NCBI RefSeq assembly: GCF_000735455.1
Contig: NZ_JMPS01000068.1
Coordinates: forward strand, 1 to 64,000
DNA: 64,000 bases
Origin: Yokenella regensburgei ATCC 49455
GTDB taxonomy: Bacteria > Pseudomonadota > Gammaproteobacteria > Enterobacterales > Enterobacteriaceae
Direction of reading: 5' to 3'
Position 1 is the first letter of the stretch; every line of letters begins with the position of its first letter. Below are positions 17,251-26,936 of this stretch, one piece after another. The translations under genes and the position numbers were made by a program. The notes beneath the pieces are model-generated. The model saw only the letters and a program-made list of their open reading frames with translations. It did not search any database and was not told the DNA's origin.

Positions 17251-18296
17251 CTGAGCTCACCCTTGATATTGCCCGACGCTACCGGCAGGCGCTGAGAAAA
17301 CGGCTGCTGGTGCTGCTCCTTATGCTGCTGGCTATCGTTATGTCACTGTGGCTTGACGTTACCCTCGGCCCCTCCGGGCTGACGGTGGCGCAGCTCTGGC
17401 AAACGCTCATTAGCCCGGAGAGCGTCGCTGTCGGACAGCGCGTGATCGTCCTCGACATTCGTCTGCCCTATGCGCTGATGGCGCTGCTGGTGGGGATGGC
17501 GCTGGGCCTCGCCGGGGCAGAGATGCAGACTATCCTGAATAATCCCCTTGCCAGCCCGTTTACGCTCGGTGTTTCTTCGGCGGCAGCGTTCGGTGCTGCG
17601 CTGGCGATTGTCCTCGGCATTGGGCTTCCGGGTATCCCGGGACACTGGTTTGTTCCGGCAAACGCCTTTCTTTTTGCGCTGCTTTCGGCGCTGATGCTTG
17701 ATGCCATCACCCGCTGGACGCGAATGGCGACCTCCGGCGTGGTGCTGTTCGGCATTGCGCTGGTTTTCACCTTCAATGCGCTGGTTTCTGTTCTGCAGTT
17801 TGTGGCGGACGAGGACACGCTGCAGGGGTTGGTGTTCTGGACGATGGGTAGCCTGGCGCGGGCATCGTGGCAAAAGCTGGCCGTGCTGCTGGTGGCGTTC
17901 GCGCTGGTGATGCCGTTCTCGCTGAAAAGCGCCTGGCAGCTCACGGCGCTGCGTTTGGGTGAGGACAGAGCGATGAGTTTTGGTATTAACGTACGACGGC
18001 TCAGACTGGCGTCATTGCTTCGTATCAGCCTGCTGGCAGCACTGTCGGTGGCCTTCGTCGGACCGATAGGTTTTATCGGCCTGGTTGCGCCGCACATTTC
18101 CCGCATGCTGTTTGGCGAGGATCATCGCTTCTACCTGCCCGGCAGCATCTTGACCGGCGGGCTGGTGCTGTCGCTGGCGTCGGTGGCCTCGAAGAATATC
18201 TTCCCCGGGATAATCATCCCGGTTGGGATCGTCACCTCTCTGGTGGGAGTTCCTTTCTTTTTAAGCATTATTTTGCGCCAGCGGGGAGGGCACTGA
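17247..18296 (+). CDS. FecCD-type ABC transporter permease
   Basis: 349 residues, very hydrophobic, about ten membrane segments. The conserved FecCD stretches are present: RLPYALMALLVGMALGLAGA, NPLASPFTLGVSSAAAFGAA, and FVGPIGFIGLVAPHISRMLFG near the C-terminal end, the loop that docks on the ATPase. A single permease gene implies a homodimer, as with BtuC. It overlaps the binding protein gene by four bases and the ATPase gene by one base. Confidence 0.92.
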   Translation: MTELTLDIARRYRQALRKRLLVLLLMLLAIVMSLWLDVTLGPSGLTVAQLWQTLISPESVAVGQRVIVLDIRLPYALMALLVGMALGLAGAEMQTILNNPLASPFTLGVSSAAAFGAALAIVLGIGLPGIPGHWFVPANAFLFALLSALMLDAITRWTRMATSGVVLFGIALVFTFNALVSVLQFVADEDTLQGLVFWTMGSLARASWQKLAVLLVAFALVMPFSLKSAWQLTALRLGEDRAMSFGINVRRLRLASLLRISLLAALSVAFVGPIGFIGLVAPHISRMLFGEDHRFYLPGSILTGGLVLSLASVASKNIFPGIIIPVGIVTSLVGVPFFLSIILRQRGGH

Positions 18297-19072
18297 TGGG
18301 GGAATTACGGATCCAACAGCTGAGCTGCGGCTACGGAAAAACGCGCGTATTCACTAATCTTCAGATACCGGCGCTGCCCCAGGGAGAGATCAGCGTACTG
18401 CTGGGGCCAAACGGCTGTGGAAAGTCCACGCTGCTGCGGGCGCTGGCGGGGCTGAACCCGGCGCAGGGGGACGTTTTACTGGCGGGGAACAATCTGATGA
18501 CCATGCCCTTTGCTGAGCGTTCCCGGCGGGTGGTGTTTCTGCCTCAGTCGCTCCCGCAGGGCGTTCATCTTCATGTTCTGGAGTCGGTGATTGTCGCCAT
18601 GCGGGCAGGCGGTGGTCGAACGGAGGGGAACGAAATGGCCCATGCGCAGGCGATACTGCGCCAACTGGGGATTGCCCATCTGGCAATGCATTATCTCGAC
18701 CAGCTTTCCGGTGGGCAAAAGCAGCTGGTTGGTCTGGCGCAATCGCTGGTACGTCAACCGGAGCTACTGCTGCTGGATGAACCGCTTAGCGCGCTGGATC
18801 TTAACTATCAGCTGCTGGTGATGGAGCAGATAGCCCGTGAAACGCGGGCGCGGCGGATAGTCACCGTGGTTGTGCTCCACGATATGAATATTGCGCTACG
18901 CCATGGGAGCCACATTGTCATGCTCAAAGACGGGCAGCTGGTCGCCTGCGGCAGACCTGAAGAGGTGGTCACCTCCGCGACGCTTGCGGGAGTGTACGGC
19001 GTACGTGGGCGTGTCGAACGCACCCGCGACGGCCAGGCGCATGTGGTGCTGGAGGGGCTGGTATCAGCTTAA
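18296..19072 (+). CDS. FecE-type ABC transporter ATP-binding protein
   Basis: 258 residues with Walker A GPNGCGKSTLL (about residue 40), signature LSGGQKQLVGLAQSL, Walker B LLLLDEPLSALD and the switch histidine in VVLHDMN. It is the energising subunit for the upstream permease and the last gene of the receptor-BCD operon. Uncommonly for this family, the signature is LSGGQKQ rather than LSGGQRQ. Confidence 0.93.
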   Translation: MGELRIQQLSCGYGKTRVFTNLQIPALPQGEISVLLGPNGCGKSTLLRALAGLNPAQGDVLLAGNNLMTMPFAERSRRVVFLPQSLPQGVHLHVLESVIVAMRAGGGRTEGNEMAHAQAILRQLGIAHLAMHYLDQLSGGQKQLVGLAQSLVRQPELLLLDEPLSALDLNYQLLVMEQIARETRARRIVTVVVLHDMNIALRHGSHIVMLKDGQLVACGRPEEVVTSATLAGVYGVRGRVERTRDGQAHVVLEGLVSA

Positions 19073-19246
19073 ATAAAACAGAAAATCAGATGAAATAAAG
19101 CACCCGGAAAGTAATGGAATATGATGCAATATATATTATGCATTTTTATTTATATTTACTGGTAAGTAACGATGTTGTGGCGATAATATTGTTTCTGACT
19201 ACGCTTAACACGACGCCATTTTGGCTTTCACATTGAAGGTGATCAA

Positions 19247-20056
19247 ATGAACATGAATGTTTTGCGTTTGTCTTTAATCAGTGCCGGTGTATTTACCGCC
19301 ATAGCTTTGAGTTTGCCGAGTGCTGGCGCGGCCAGCACTGAGAAGGAAAAAGCTCCGCGCCACGGTACGCCAAGCGAGCCCATATCACGCCAGCAGCTGT
19401 GCTTTGACGGTCAGGATTATCACTGGCCCGTAGATGGCAGCAATATTAAAAATGCCGCCTGTAAAGCCGCCTATCAGGTGAATTATAATAAGTATAAAGA
19501 CACCGTGAAGTACCCTGAATTTAAAGATGAGCAAAAGCTCATTGAGCAGTCGAATTATCCGTTTGTACAGAAGAATGAATTTGCGCACCTGATCCCCGCT
19601 CCTGATTATAACGATCAGGAAAAGGTAAAAGCGGCTATCCCGGACGGGACGCTGTGTTCTGGGAATAACATAGGCCAGGCGAAAGACAGTAAAAAACCTT
19701 ATCTGTATAACGATAAATCAGGTATGGATATTCCTGCTCCGTGGACCGCCAGCAAGGTTCACCTCAACGCCAAAGGAGAGATTGAGATTACCTATCACGC
19801 TTCAGCCACGCATGACCCAAGCTTCTTTGAGGTCTATCTCTCGAATGCTGACTATAAGGCCAGTGAAAGAGCGCTGAAGTGGAGCGACCTGACGCTGCTG
19901 GCAAAAGTGGATAAACCACAGCTGGTGGGCTCCGACTACAAGTTTGTTGCCCCGGCAAAAGAGGCGAAAGGACCACGGGTACTGTTCATCCGCTGGCAGC
20001 GTATCGACCCGGCGGGGGAAGGGTTCTACAGCTGCAGTGATATCGATATTCAATAG
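19247..20056 (+). CDS. Secreted lytic polysaccharide monooxygenase-like protein (AA10, chitin-binding/spindolin type)
   Basis: 269 residues with a clear signal peptide (ISAGVFTAIALSLPSAGAAS). The AA10 landmarks are present: His39 in RHGTPSEPISRQQLC, a second His in YHASATHDPSFFEVYLSN (about residue 187), and GEGFYSCSDIDIQ at the C-terminus with the usual axial Phe. AA10 enzymes bind copper through the mature N-terminal His and oxidise chitin or cellulose. Here the obvious signal peptidase site (AGA-AS) would leave about ten residues ahead of His39, so an intact histidine brace would need extra processing. It has its own promoter region and ends at a bidirectional terminator. Confidence 0.78.
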   Translation: MNMNVLRLSLISAGVFTAIALSLPSAGAASTEKEKAPRHGTPSEPISRQQLCFDGQDYHWPVDGSNIKNAACKAAYQVNYNKYKDTVKYPEFKDEQKLIEQSNYPFVQKNEFAHLIPAPDYNDQEKVKAAIPDGTLCSGNNIGQAKDSKKPYLYNDKSGMDIPAPWTASKVHLNAKGEIEITYHASATHDPSFFEVYLSNADYKASERALKWSDLTLLAKVDKPQLVGSDYKFVAPAKEAKGPRVLFIRWQRIDPAGEGFYSCSDIDIQ

Positions 20057-20073
20057 CGACGGGGTCAGAAAAG

Positions 20074-20101
20074 AAAAAGCCGCAGACGTCTGCGGCTTTT
20101 T
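20074..20101. terminator. Bidirectional terminator between the LPMO-like gene and the porin gene
   Basis: A 28-base perfect inverted repeat with stem AAAAAGCCGCAGAC and its complement. It has A and T runs at its ends and can terminate the convergent genes from both sides. Confidence 0.9.
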
Positions 20102-20128
20102 GAGCGTTCCCGTCGGTCAGTTACATCA

Positions 20129-21250
20129 TCAGAACTGATAAACCAGGCCCAGCGCGACGATATCGTCGGTAGAGATGCCGTTGCTGGAATAGAAGTCGTC
20201 GTTGTCATCCAGCAGGTTGATTTTGTAATCGACGTAGGTAGACATGTTTTTGTTGAAGTAGTAGGTGGCACCCACATCAACATACTTCACCAGGTCTTTG
20301 TCGTTGCCCCAGGCGGTGTTCAGGTCTTTACCTTTAGACTGCAGGTAGGAAATGGCCGGGCGCAGACCGAAATCGAACTGGTACTGGGCGGTCACTTCGA
20401 AGTTCTGCGTTTTGTTGGCAACGCCATCGTTGCCATATGGAGTCATGTTGCGGGTTTCGGCGTACATGGTCGCCAGGTAGATGTGGTTAGCGTCGTACTT
20501 CATGCCCAGCGTCCAGGCATCAGCCTTATCGCCACCGGCAACCAGACCACCTTTGTTAACCTGCTCGTTAGTACGGTCAGAGGAGGTGTAGGCCGCACCG
20601 GCGCTGAAGCCCATGCCGGTGTCGTAGGTGGTGGAGATACCGTAGCCGTCACCGTTGTCATAGCGAATATCTCCGCTGTCACCGCGGTTATTGGTGCCTA
20701 CGTTTTCTTTGATGCTCTGATTTTCATTTTTACCCTGATACTGCAGGGCAAAGGCCAGGCCGTCGACCAGACCGAAGAAATTGCTGTTGCGGTAGGTGGC
20801 AACGCCGTTGGTACGGCCGGTCATGAAGTTATCAGAGTTGGTGTAGGAGTCGCCGCCAAACTCCGGCAGCATATCGGTCCAGCCTTCCACGTCGTACAGC
20901 ACGCCGTAGTTACGGCCGTAGTCAAAGGAGCCGTAGTCGCCGAACTTGAGGCCCGCAAAGCCCAGACGGGTCCAGGAGTTATTGCTACCCTCGGTGCTGT
21001 TGGCCTGAACGTTGTACTCCCACTGACCGTAGCCGGTGAGCTGATCGTTGATCTGGGTTTCGCCTTTAAAGCCGAGACGGATGTAGCTTTGATCTCCGTC
21101 TTTCTTACTGCTGTCAGAGAAGTAGTGCAGACCGTCGACCTTGCCGTAAAGATCCAGCTTATTGCCGTCTTTATTATAAATCTCTGCCGCATTTGCTGCG
21201 CCTGCCATGAGTAATGCAGGCATAAGTAGTGCCAGAACTTTTCTGTTCAT
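20129..21250 (-). CDS. Outer membrane porin of the OmpC/OmpS1 family
   Basis: 373 residues with signal peptide [21 protein letters not shown] and mature start [20 protein letters not shown]. The loop 3 constriction motif [25 protein letters not shown] is present, and the last residue is Phe (VALGLVYQF), as needed for barrel assembly. It forms a trimeric 16-strand channel for small solutes. Its position next to yedJ-dcm-vsr matches Salmonella ompS1 and E. coli yedS, which is broken in K-12; here it is intact. A 540-base AT-rich upstream region suggests complex control. Confidence 0.92.
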   Translation of the reverse strand: MNRKVLALLMPALLMAGAANAAEIYNKDGNKLDLYGKVDGLHYFSDSSKKDGDQSYIRLGFKGETQINDQLTGYGQWEYNVQANSTEGSNNSWTRLGFAGLKFGDYGSFDYGRNYGVLYDVEGWTDMLPEFGGDSYTNSDNFMTGRTNGVATYRNSNFFGLVDGLAFALQYQGKNENQSIKENVGTNNRGDSGDIRYDNGDGYGISTTYDTGMGFSAGAAYTSSDRTNEQVNKGGLVAGGDKADAWTLGMKYDANHIYLATMYAETRNMTPYGNDGVANKTQNFEVTAQYQFDFGLRPAISYLQSKGKDLNTAWGNDKDLVKYVDVGATYYFNKNMSTYVDYKINLLDDNDDFYSSNGISTDDIVALGLVYQF

Positions 21251-21791
21251 TATATATTCCCTTGAATTTATAATTAATGTGAATATCTGTAATGCCGGGC
21301 TGGATTACAGCTGAAATACTATCTATTAAGTTCATTTAAATTTAAAGGAAAAATGTAATTAAATTATATCTAATATTTCATTTTGTTTCTAAAGTGGGCG
21401 TTATAATTCAAATGAATAATAATGTTGGTTAGTATTAAGTTGCTGTATTTGTGTTATTATTCTTATAAATATCAATTGTTTTTGCATTCATTAATACAAT
21501 TAAATTGAAGTGGTGTATGATTTTTGGCGTTACATGTGGGCGACGAATAAAAAAATACCCAACGGCGTTGGGTAAATGTTCAAAGTCAGAAAAGTATGAA
21601 TAAGTACAGTGTAAAAACAACTTCAGGCTAATAACGAGTTAATGCTCTCATAGATTAACGGCAGAAAGAAGTCTGAAACTGGATAATTTTATATGCATTG
21701 CGTAAATTAATTAAGTTAAATAATTTGTTTGGTAAATGACATTAACAAGAATTAATCTTGCTACACAGAAAAGCGAACATGAGGCATAACC
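21251..21791. other. Long AT-rich control region between the porin gene and yedJ
   Basis: 541 bases with no credible gene. The porin promoter and probable OmpR/H-NS sites should lie at 21251-21450. It also holds the terminator-like hairpin and possible small RNA described separately. Confidence 0.6.
21549..21612 (-). ncRNA. Possible small RNA ending at a strong minus-strand terminator (RseX-like position)
   Basis: On the minus strand, hairpin TACCCAAC-GCC-GTTGGGTA (21556-21574) is followed by seven T. No gene reads into it. A weak promoter (TTGTTT, then CATACT 16 bases on) lies about 50 bases upstream on the same strand. In E. coli the small RNA RseX, which targets ompA and ompC, lies beside the equivalent porin gene yedS. 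I could not compare sequences, so identity is unproven and the 5' end is a guess. Confidence 0.4.
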
Positions 21792-22502
21792 ATGACCCCT
21801 GAACAGTGGCAGGAACGATTCGAAAACTGGATGGCACAGCACCACTCCCAGGAGGATGCGGCTCATGATGTCTCGCATTTTCGTCGCGTCTGGGGAACGG
21901 CCCGCCAGCTGGCGGAAGGGGAAGAGGCGGATCTGCTGGTCATTCTCGCGGCCTGCTATTTTCACGATATCGTGAGCCTGCCCAAGAACCACCCTGAACG
22001 TCATCTTTCATCAACGCGGGCAGCAGCCGAAACGCTGCAGATCCTGGCGCGTGATTTCCCGGATTATCCAGCCAGCCTTTACCCGGCGCTGGCACATGCG
22101 ATTGCGGCGCACAGCTTTAGCGCGGCGATCGTTCCTGAAACGAAAGAAGCGAAAATTGTTCAGGATGCGGACCGGCTGGAGGCGCTTGGTGCCATCGGCC
22201 TCGCCCGGGTTTTTGCGGTGGCAGGGCAGCTCAACGTCCCGCTGTTTGACGCGAAAGATCCGTTTGCCGAACGGCGAATGCTGGATGACCGTGCCTTTGC
22301 GCTCGATCACTTCCAGACTAAACTTCTGCGTCTGCCACAGACCATGCAAACTGCACGAGGCAAAGCGCTGGCGGAACATAATGCGCAGTTCCTGGTGCAG
22401 TTTATGGCCAAGCTCGGTGCAGAATTAAGCGGTGATTATCGTAAGCCAGATGAGGCGGTGGTCCAGCGCTTTGGGTTCCAGCACCAGGAACCTACCCTTT
22501 AG
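21792..22502 (+). CDS. yedJ: HD-domain phosphohydrolase-like protein YedJ
   Basis: 236 residues, close to E. coli YedJ (231). The HD pattern is present: [10 protein letters not shown] near residue 25, then AACYFHDI with the His-Asp pair, and [16 protein letters not shown] with the last metal-binding Asp. HD proteins cleave phosphate esters using divalent metal; the substrate of YedJ is unknown. It stands in front of dcm-vsr as in E. coli. Confidence 0.93.
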   Translation: MTPEQWQERFENWMAQHHSQEDAAHDVSHFRRVWGTARQLAEGEEADLLVILAACYFHDIVSLPKNHPERHLSSTRAAAETLQILARDFPDYPASLYPALAHAIAAHSFSAAIVPETKEAKIVQDADRLEALGAIGLARVFAVAGQLNVPLFDAKDPFAERRMLDDRAFALDHFQTKLLRLPQTMQTARGKALAEHNAQFLVQFMAKLGAELSGDYRKPDEAVVQRFGFQHQEPTL

Positions 22503-22516
22503 GCTATCTTGCTTGT

Positions 22517-22598
22517 CAGTTTGGACCTGGGCAGTGCTCAAAATCCTCACGTACTTCGTGTACGCTCCGGTTTTTCCGCGCTGTCCGTGCCCAAACTG
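22517..22598. repeat. Probable intergenic palindromic repeat unit
   Basis: CAGTTTGG at 22517 and CCAAACTG at 22591 form outer arms. Between them lies an inner hairpin around CACGTACTTCGTGTACG. The non-coding, structured sequence between yedJ and dcm looks like a dispersed enterobacterial intergenic repeat. Copy number elsewhere was not checked, and no second copy was seen here. Confidence 0.45.
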
Positions 22599-22714
22599 TC
22601 TTCGCCGATTACGCCTGATGGGGTAGGTTCTAAGACTAATCTCAGCAAGCTTCGGCTGTTGCGCCGGTTTTTTATGGTACTCTTTTGCCATAATTGACTG
22701 GTCCGGTTACCCCA

Positions 22715-24148
22715 ATGCAGGAAAACATGTCATTCAAACTCTCCCCCCGTGGGGCAACGACAGAGCCCGCGCGGGATGCTAACGCGTTATTAATCCGCTT
22801 GCTGACCATCTATGATGCGAAAACGCTGGTAGCGCAGTTGAACGCGCAGGGCGAACAGCACTGGAGCCCGGCGATCCTGAAGAGAGTAGTCGCCCTTGCT
22901 AAAGCCGATAAACGCCTGAGCGAGGGAGAGTACGCGCGGCTGCATGAACTGCTGCCGAAGCCGCCGAAACACCATCCGCACTATGGTTTTCGTTTTATCG
23001 ACCTGTTTGCCGGGATCGGCGGCATTCGCCATGGCTTTGAGGCGATTGGCGGGCAGTGCGTGTTCACCAGCGAGTGGAATAAGCATGCCGTGCGCACCTA
23101 CAAGGCGAACTGGTATTGCGATCCACACGAACATCAGTTCAATACCGATATCCGCGACGTGACGCTAAGCCATCAACCTGAGGTCAGCGACGCGCAGGCA
23201 GCGCAGCATATTCGCGAGACGATCCCCGAACACGACGTGCTGTTGGCCGGTTTTCCCTGCCAGCCGTTCTCATTGGCGGGCGTATCCAAGAAAAATGCGC
23301 TGGGTCGGGCGCACGGTTTCGCCTGCGATACCCAGGGAACGCTGTTTTTTGACGTGGTCAGGATTATCGATGCCCGCCGTCCGGCGATTTTCGTGCTTGA
23401 GAACGTTAAAAACCTTAAAAGCCACGATAAGGGCAAAACCTTCCGCATTATTATGGAAACCCTCGACAGGCTCGGATACGAGGTTGCTGATGCCGCTGAG
23501 ATGGGGGCCGATGATCCGAAGATTATCGACGGGCAGCACTTCCTGCCGCAGCACCGCGAGCGCATCGTGCTGGTGGGTTTTCGCCGCGATCTTAATCTGC
23601 ACGAAGGCTTTAGCCTGCGCGACATTCCGGCGCTGTACCCGGAGCGTCGAACGACTTTTGGGGAACTGCTTGAACCGACGGTGGATGCCAAATTTATCCT
23701 GACTCCGGTTTTGTGGAAGTACCTCTACCGCTATGCCAAAAAGCATCAGGCCAAAGGTAACGGCTTCGGTTATGGTCTGGTAGACCCGCGCAATCCGCAC
23801 AGCGTGGCGCGCACGCTTTCGGCGCGATACTACAAAGATGGTGCAGAAATCCTTATCGACCGTGGCTGGGACAAGGCGCTCGGTGAACAGAATTTTGACG
23901 ATCCAACGAATCAGCAGCATCGTCCTCGTCGGTTAACGCCGCGCGAGTGCGCCCGCCTGATGGGGTTTGAAGCGCCGCAGGGCTATCAGTTCCGTATTCC
24001 GGTGTCAGATACCCAGGCGTATCGCCAGTTTGGTAACTCGGTGGTCGTCCCGGCGTTTGCTGCTGTCGCGAAACTGCTGGAGTCGCGCATCCGCCAGGCG
24101 GCGGCGCTGCGTGAGCAAGAGGCTCTGCATGGCGGACGTTCACGATAA
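22715..24148 (+). CDS. dcm: DNA cytosine-5 methyltransferase Dcm
   Basis: 477 residues from ATG 22715, where MQEN matches the E. coli start (472 residues). The frame is open to a TTG 21 bases earlier, not favoured. Key motifs: [16 protein letters not shown] (SAM binding), the catalytic Cys in [36 protein letters not shown], and the C-terminal [10 protein letters not shown]. Identity to E. coli Dcm looks high across the target recognition region, so CCWGG with methylation of the second C is expected. It overlaps vsr by 20 bases. Confidence 0.97.
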   Translation: MQENMSFKLSPRGATTEPARDANALLIRLLTIYDAKTLVAQLNAQGEQHWSPAILKRVVALAKADKRLSEGEYARLHELLPKPPKHHPHYGFRFIDLFAGIGGIRHGFEAIGGQCVFTSEWNKHAVRTYKANWYCDPHEHQFNTDIRDVTLSHQPEVSDAQAAQHIRETIPEHDVLLAGFPCQPFSLAGVSKKNALGRAHGFACDTQGTLFFDVVRIIDARRPAIFVLENVKNLKSHDKGKTFRIIMETLDRLGYEVADAAEMGADDPKIIDGQHFLPQHRERIVLVGFRRDLNLHEGFSLRDIPALYPERRTTFGELLEPTVDAKFILTPVLWKYLYRYAKKHQAKGNGFGYGLVDPRNPHSVARTLSARYYKDGAEILIDRGWDKALGEQNFDDPTNQQHRPRRLTPRECARLMGFEAPQGYQFRIPVSDTQAYRQFGNSVVVPAFAAVAKLLESRIRQAAALREQEALHGGRSR

Positions 24149-24626
24149 GGCCACCCGCAGTAAAAATATGCGGGCGATTGGCACCCGCGACACCGCCATC
24201 GAAAAACGCCTGGCACTGCTGCTTGAGGAGGCCGGATTTACCTTCAACGTACAGGATGCCTCTCTGCCGGGAAGGCCGGACTTCGTGGTGCCGGAGTATC
24301 GCTGCATCATTTTTACCCACGGCTGTTTCTGGCACCATCACGACTGCTATCTGTTTAAAGTTCCTGCCACCCGTACCGCGTTCTGGCTTGGCAAGATTGG
24401 CAAAAACGTTGAGCGTGATAGCCGGGATCTTGCCCTGCTGCGCGCTGAGGGCTGGCGGGTGCTGGTCGTCTGGGAGTGTGCGCTGCGTGGGCGGGAAAAG
24501 CTAACGGATGAGGCGCTGCGTGAACGAATCGAGGAGTGGATCTGCGACGGCGGCAGCCCCGCCGCGCAGATAGATACTCAGGGCATTTCGCCGCTGACGG
24601 TTACTTCAGATCCTTACACGGCGTAG
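24129..24626 (+). CDS. vsr: Very short patch repair endonuclease Vsr
   Basis: 165 residues, slightly longer than E. coli Vsr (156). The active-site block [20 protein letters not shown] carries the catalytic Asp, followed by CFWHHHDC with the zinc and metal ligands. Vsr nicks DNA 5' of the T in T:G mismatches made when 5-methylcytosine in Dcm sites deaminates. The start ATG lies inside the end of dcm, the standard arrangement. Its 3' end overlaps that of yedA by 26 bases. Confidence 0.96.
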   Translation: MADVHDKATRSKNMRAIGTRDTAIEKRLALLLEEAGFTFNVQDASLPGRPDFVVPEYRCIIFTHGCFWHHHDCYLFKVPATRTAFWLGKIGKNVERDSRDLALLRAEGWRVLVVWECALRGREKLTDEALRERIEEWICDGGSPAAQIDTQGISPLTVTSDPYTA

Positions 24627-25512
24627 CGCTGGCGCGTGCCGGAAACAGATATTTGCCGAGCGTTACCAGAACCACCGCGAAAATAATCACCCCCAGTGCC
24701 AGCCACTCCACGGCAGAAAGGTGCTCGCCGCCGAAACCGGTGCCCAGCAGCACCGCGACCACCGGGTTCACGTAGGCATAGCTGGTGGCGACCGCAGGCG
24801 CGACGTTACGAATAAGATACATATAAGCGTTGATGGCAATGAGCGAACCGAAAATTGCCAGATAACCCACGGCGAGGAAGCCGGAGAGCGTTGGCATTGC
24901 CGTAAGTTTTTCGCCAGTTAAAAGCGATGCCGCCATCAGGACGATCCCGGCGGTTAGCATCTCAATGGCGCCCGCCATCATTCCGCTCGGCAGCTCAATG
25001 CGCGAGCCGTACACTGAACCAAACGCCCAACTGATGGAGCCAATCAGGATCAGAACCGCGCCCCACGGGTTGCCGTTGAGGTTGCCGCCGCTGTTGAGCA
25101 GAATAATACCGACCAGACCAATGGCAATACCTAACCACTCGAGTTTACGGGTGGCTATGCCAAAAAAGCGGCTGAAACAGAGCGTAAACAGCGGCACGGT
25201 GGCGACCATCACGGCGGCGATGCCGGAAGGTACGTGCTGATGCTCGGCCACGGTGACAAAGCCATTGCCAACCGCCAGCAGCAGAACGCCAATCAGCGCG
25301 GCGTTCAGCATCGGGCGCCGTGCGGGAAGTTTATGCCCGGTGGCCAGCAGAAAGCCCAACAGTAAAACGCCAGCAAACAAGAAGCGCACGCCCGCCATCA
25401 TAAACGGAGGCCAGCTTTCAACGCCGATGCTGATAGCAAAATAGGTCGAACCCCAAATAATATACAGCGCAAACAGCGCGCCAATCAGGGGGAGTAAGGG
25501 TCTGGAGCGCAT
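24601..25512 (-). CDS. yedA: EamA family transporter YedA
   Basis: 303 residues (E. coli YedA 306) with ten predicted membrane segments in two EamA repeats, the first beginning LFALYIIWGSTYFAI and the second NPWGAVLILIGSISWAFGSV. Members of this drug/metabolite family export small metabolites or amino acids; the YedA substrate is not established. It is convergent with vsr and divergent from yedI. Confidence 0.95.
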   Translation of the reverse strand: MRSRPLLPLIGALFALYIIWGSTYFAISIGVESWPPFMMAGVRFLFAGVLLLGFLLATGHKLPARRPMLNAALIGVLLLAVGNGFVTVAEHQHVPSGIAAVMVATVPLFTLCFSRFFGIATRKLEWLGIAIGLVGIILLNSGGNLNGNPWGAVLILIGSISWAFGSVYGSRIELPSGMMAGAIEMLTAGIVLMAASLLTGEKLTAMPTLSGFLAVGYLAIFGSLIAINAYMYLIRNVAPAVATSYAYVNPVVAVLLGTGFGGEHLSAVEWLALGVIIFAVVLVTLGKYLFPARASATPCKDLK

Positions 25513-25689
25513 ACTTCCTCACGGCAAGATAGAAAGGTCGCGTATAGTAAACGTGAAAACTATCCGCCTGGCGAGCGCTTTCACTGTCGGTGAATGTTTT
25601 AATTTTGTTGACAATTTGTATGAGTGGGCGCGTTGGCGCTTTTGTTACATACTATATGTTTAATAACGATAAATTGAAGGACGATTATT

Positions 25690-26601
25690 TTGGCGGGATC
25701 AAGTCTGTTAACGCTGCTGGATGATATTGCCACCTTGCTGGACGATATTTCACTGATGGGAAAACTGGCGGCGAAGAAAACCGCCGGGGTGCTGGGGGAC
25801 GATTTATCCCTGAACGCCCAACAGGTTTCGGGGGTACGCGCCAACCGGGAACTGCCGGTGGTGTGGAGCGTGGCGAAAGGGTCGTTTCTTAATAAGGTGA
25901 TCCTGGTTCCGCTGGCGCTATTGATAAGCGCTTTTCTGCCCTGGGCTATTACCCCATTGCTGATGCTGGGCGGCGCGTTCCTCTGTTTTGAAGGCGTGGA
26001 GAAAGTGCTGCATACCCTGCAGTCGCGCAAACATAAAAAAGATGAACAAGCGGCGGCGCAGCGGCTGGAGAGCCTGGCGAACCAGGACCCCCAGGTCTTT
26101 GAGCGGGACAAAATCAAAGGCGCCGTGCGCACCGACTTCATTCTTTCTGCCGAGATCGTGGCGATTACGCTGGGCATTGTTGCCGAAGCGCCGCTGCTGA
26201 ATCAGGTGCTCGTCCTTTCCGGCATTGCAATTCTTGTAACAATTGGGGTTTATGGCCTGGTGGGGATCATCGTTAAACTGGACGACATGGGCTACTGGCT
26301 GGCGGAAAAAAGCAGCCAGCTGGCACAGAGTCTGGGCAAGGGGCTGCTGTTTATCGCACCGTGGCTGATGAAGTTTTTGTCGGTCGTCGGGACGGCGGCG
26401 ATGTTCCTCGTCGGTGGTGGCATTATCGTGCACGGCGTTGCGCCGCTGCATCACGCCATTGAATATTTTACCGCGAGCCAGGCCGCTGCCATCCAGTGGA
26501 TGCTGCCAACCTTACTCAATCTGCTGCTCGGTTTTGTGGTGGGCGCGGTGGTGGTGGGGGCCGTTTCTGTCGTCAGCCGTTTGCGCCAGACAAAAGCGTA
26601 A
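25690..26601 (+). CDS. yedI: Inner membrane protein YedI (DUF808)
   Basis: 303 residues, matching E. coli YedI (305) from [20 protein letters not shown] onward. The start codon is TTG, with GAAGGACG as Shine-Dalgarno sequence. Several membrane helices are clear, for example [21 protein letters not shown] and [15 protein letters not shown]. The function is unknown. Confidence 0.94.
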   Translation: MAGSSLLTLLDDIATLLDDISLMGKLAAKKTAGVLGDDLSLNAQQVSGVRANRELPVVWSVAKGSFLNKVILVPLALLISAFLPWAITPLLMLGGAFLCFEGVEKVLHTLQSRKHKKDEQAAAQRLESLANQDPQVFERDKIKGAVRTDFILSAEIVAITLGIVAEAPLLNQVLVLSGIAILVTIGVYGLVGIIVKLDDMGYWLAEKSSQLAQSLGKGLLFIAPWLMKFLSVVGTAAMFLVGGGIIVHGVAPLHHAIEYFTASQAAAIQWMLPTLLNLLLGFVVGAVVVGAVSVVSRLRQTKA

Positions 26602-26678
26602 AATTCGTCCTGCCATTACGCAAATTTGACGGATTTCGTCTAAGGTTTGAGGGTTTCACCCTGATACAGGAGGCAACA

Positions 26679-26858
26679 ATGGTCTTTTTGATCAGTGATG
26701 AAGTTAAGCCTAAAAACGGTGGGCCAAGCATGGTCGTGACCGGATTTTCCAGCGGGATGGTTGAGTGCCGCTGGTACGATGGTTACGGCGTAAAGCGTGA
26801 GGCGTTCCGGGAAGATGAACTGGTGCCGTGGCGGCAGTCGGTTCAGAACGAGGCGTAG
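26679..26858 (+). CDS. yodC: Small protein YodC
   Basis: 59 residues (E. coli YodC 60). The block GMVECRWYDGYGVKREAF is conserved. ATG 26679 has AGGAGG six bases ahead; the open frame extends upstream but without such a signal. The function is unknown (DUF2158 family). It lies just before dgcQ as in E. coli. Confidence 0.93.
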   Translation: MVFLISDEVKPKNGGPSMVVTGFSSGMVECRWYDGYGVKREAFREDELVPWRQSVQNEA

Positions 26859-26864
26859 CGACCC

Positions 26865-26891
26865 CGCCCGGCAACGTTGCCGGGCGTTTTA
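26865..26891 (+). terminator. Terminator after yodC
   Basis: GCCCGGCAAC directly joined to GTTGCCGGGC (26866-26885) is followed by GTTTTA. It separates yodC from dgcQ and shows that the TTG at 26877, upstream in the dgcQ frame, is not the real dgcQ start. Confidence 0.75.
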
Positions 26892-26936
26892 CTGAGCAAT
26901 CTGACAGTGCCCTGCCACGGCAATCATGGAGTTTTT

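Noticed and set aside
20483..21214. A 243-codon open frame on the plus strand opposite the porin gene
   Set aside because: Low-complexity Val/Ala-rich translation that mirrors the porin codons; no start signal or family.
26877..26936. Upstream TTG start for dgcQ
   Set aside because: It lies inside the yodC terminator hairpin; GTG 26937 gives the E. coli length and has a ribosome binding site.
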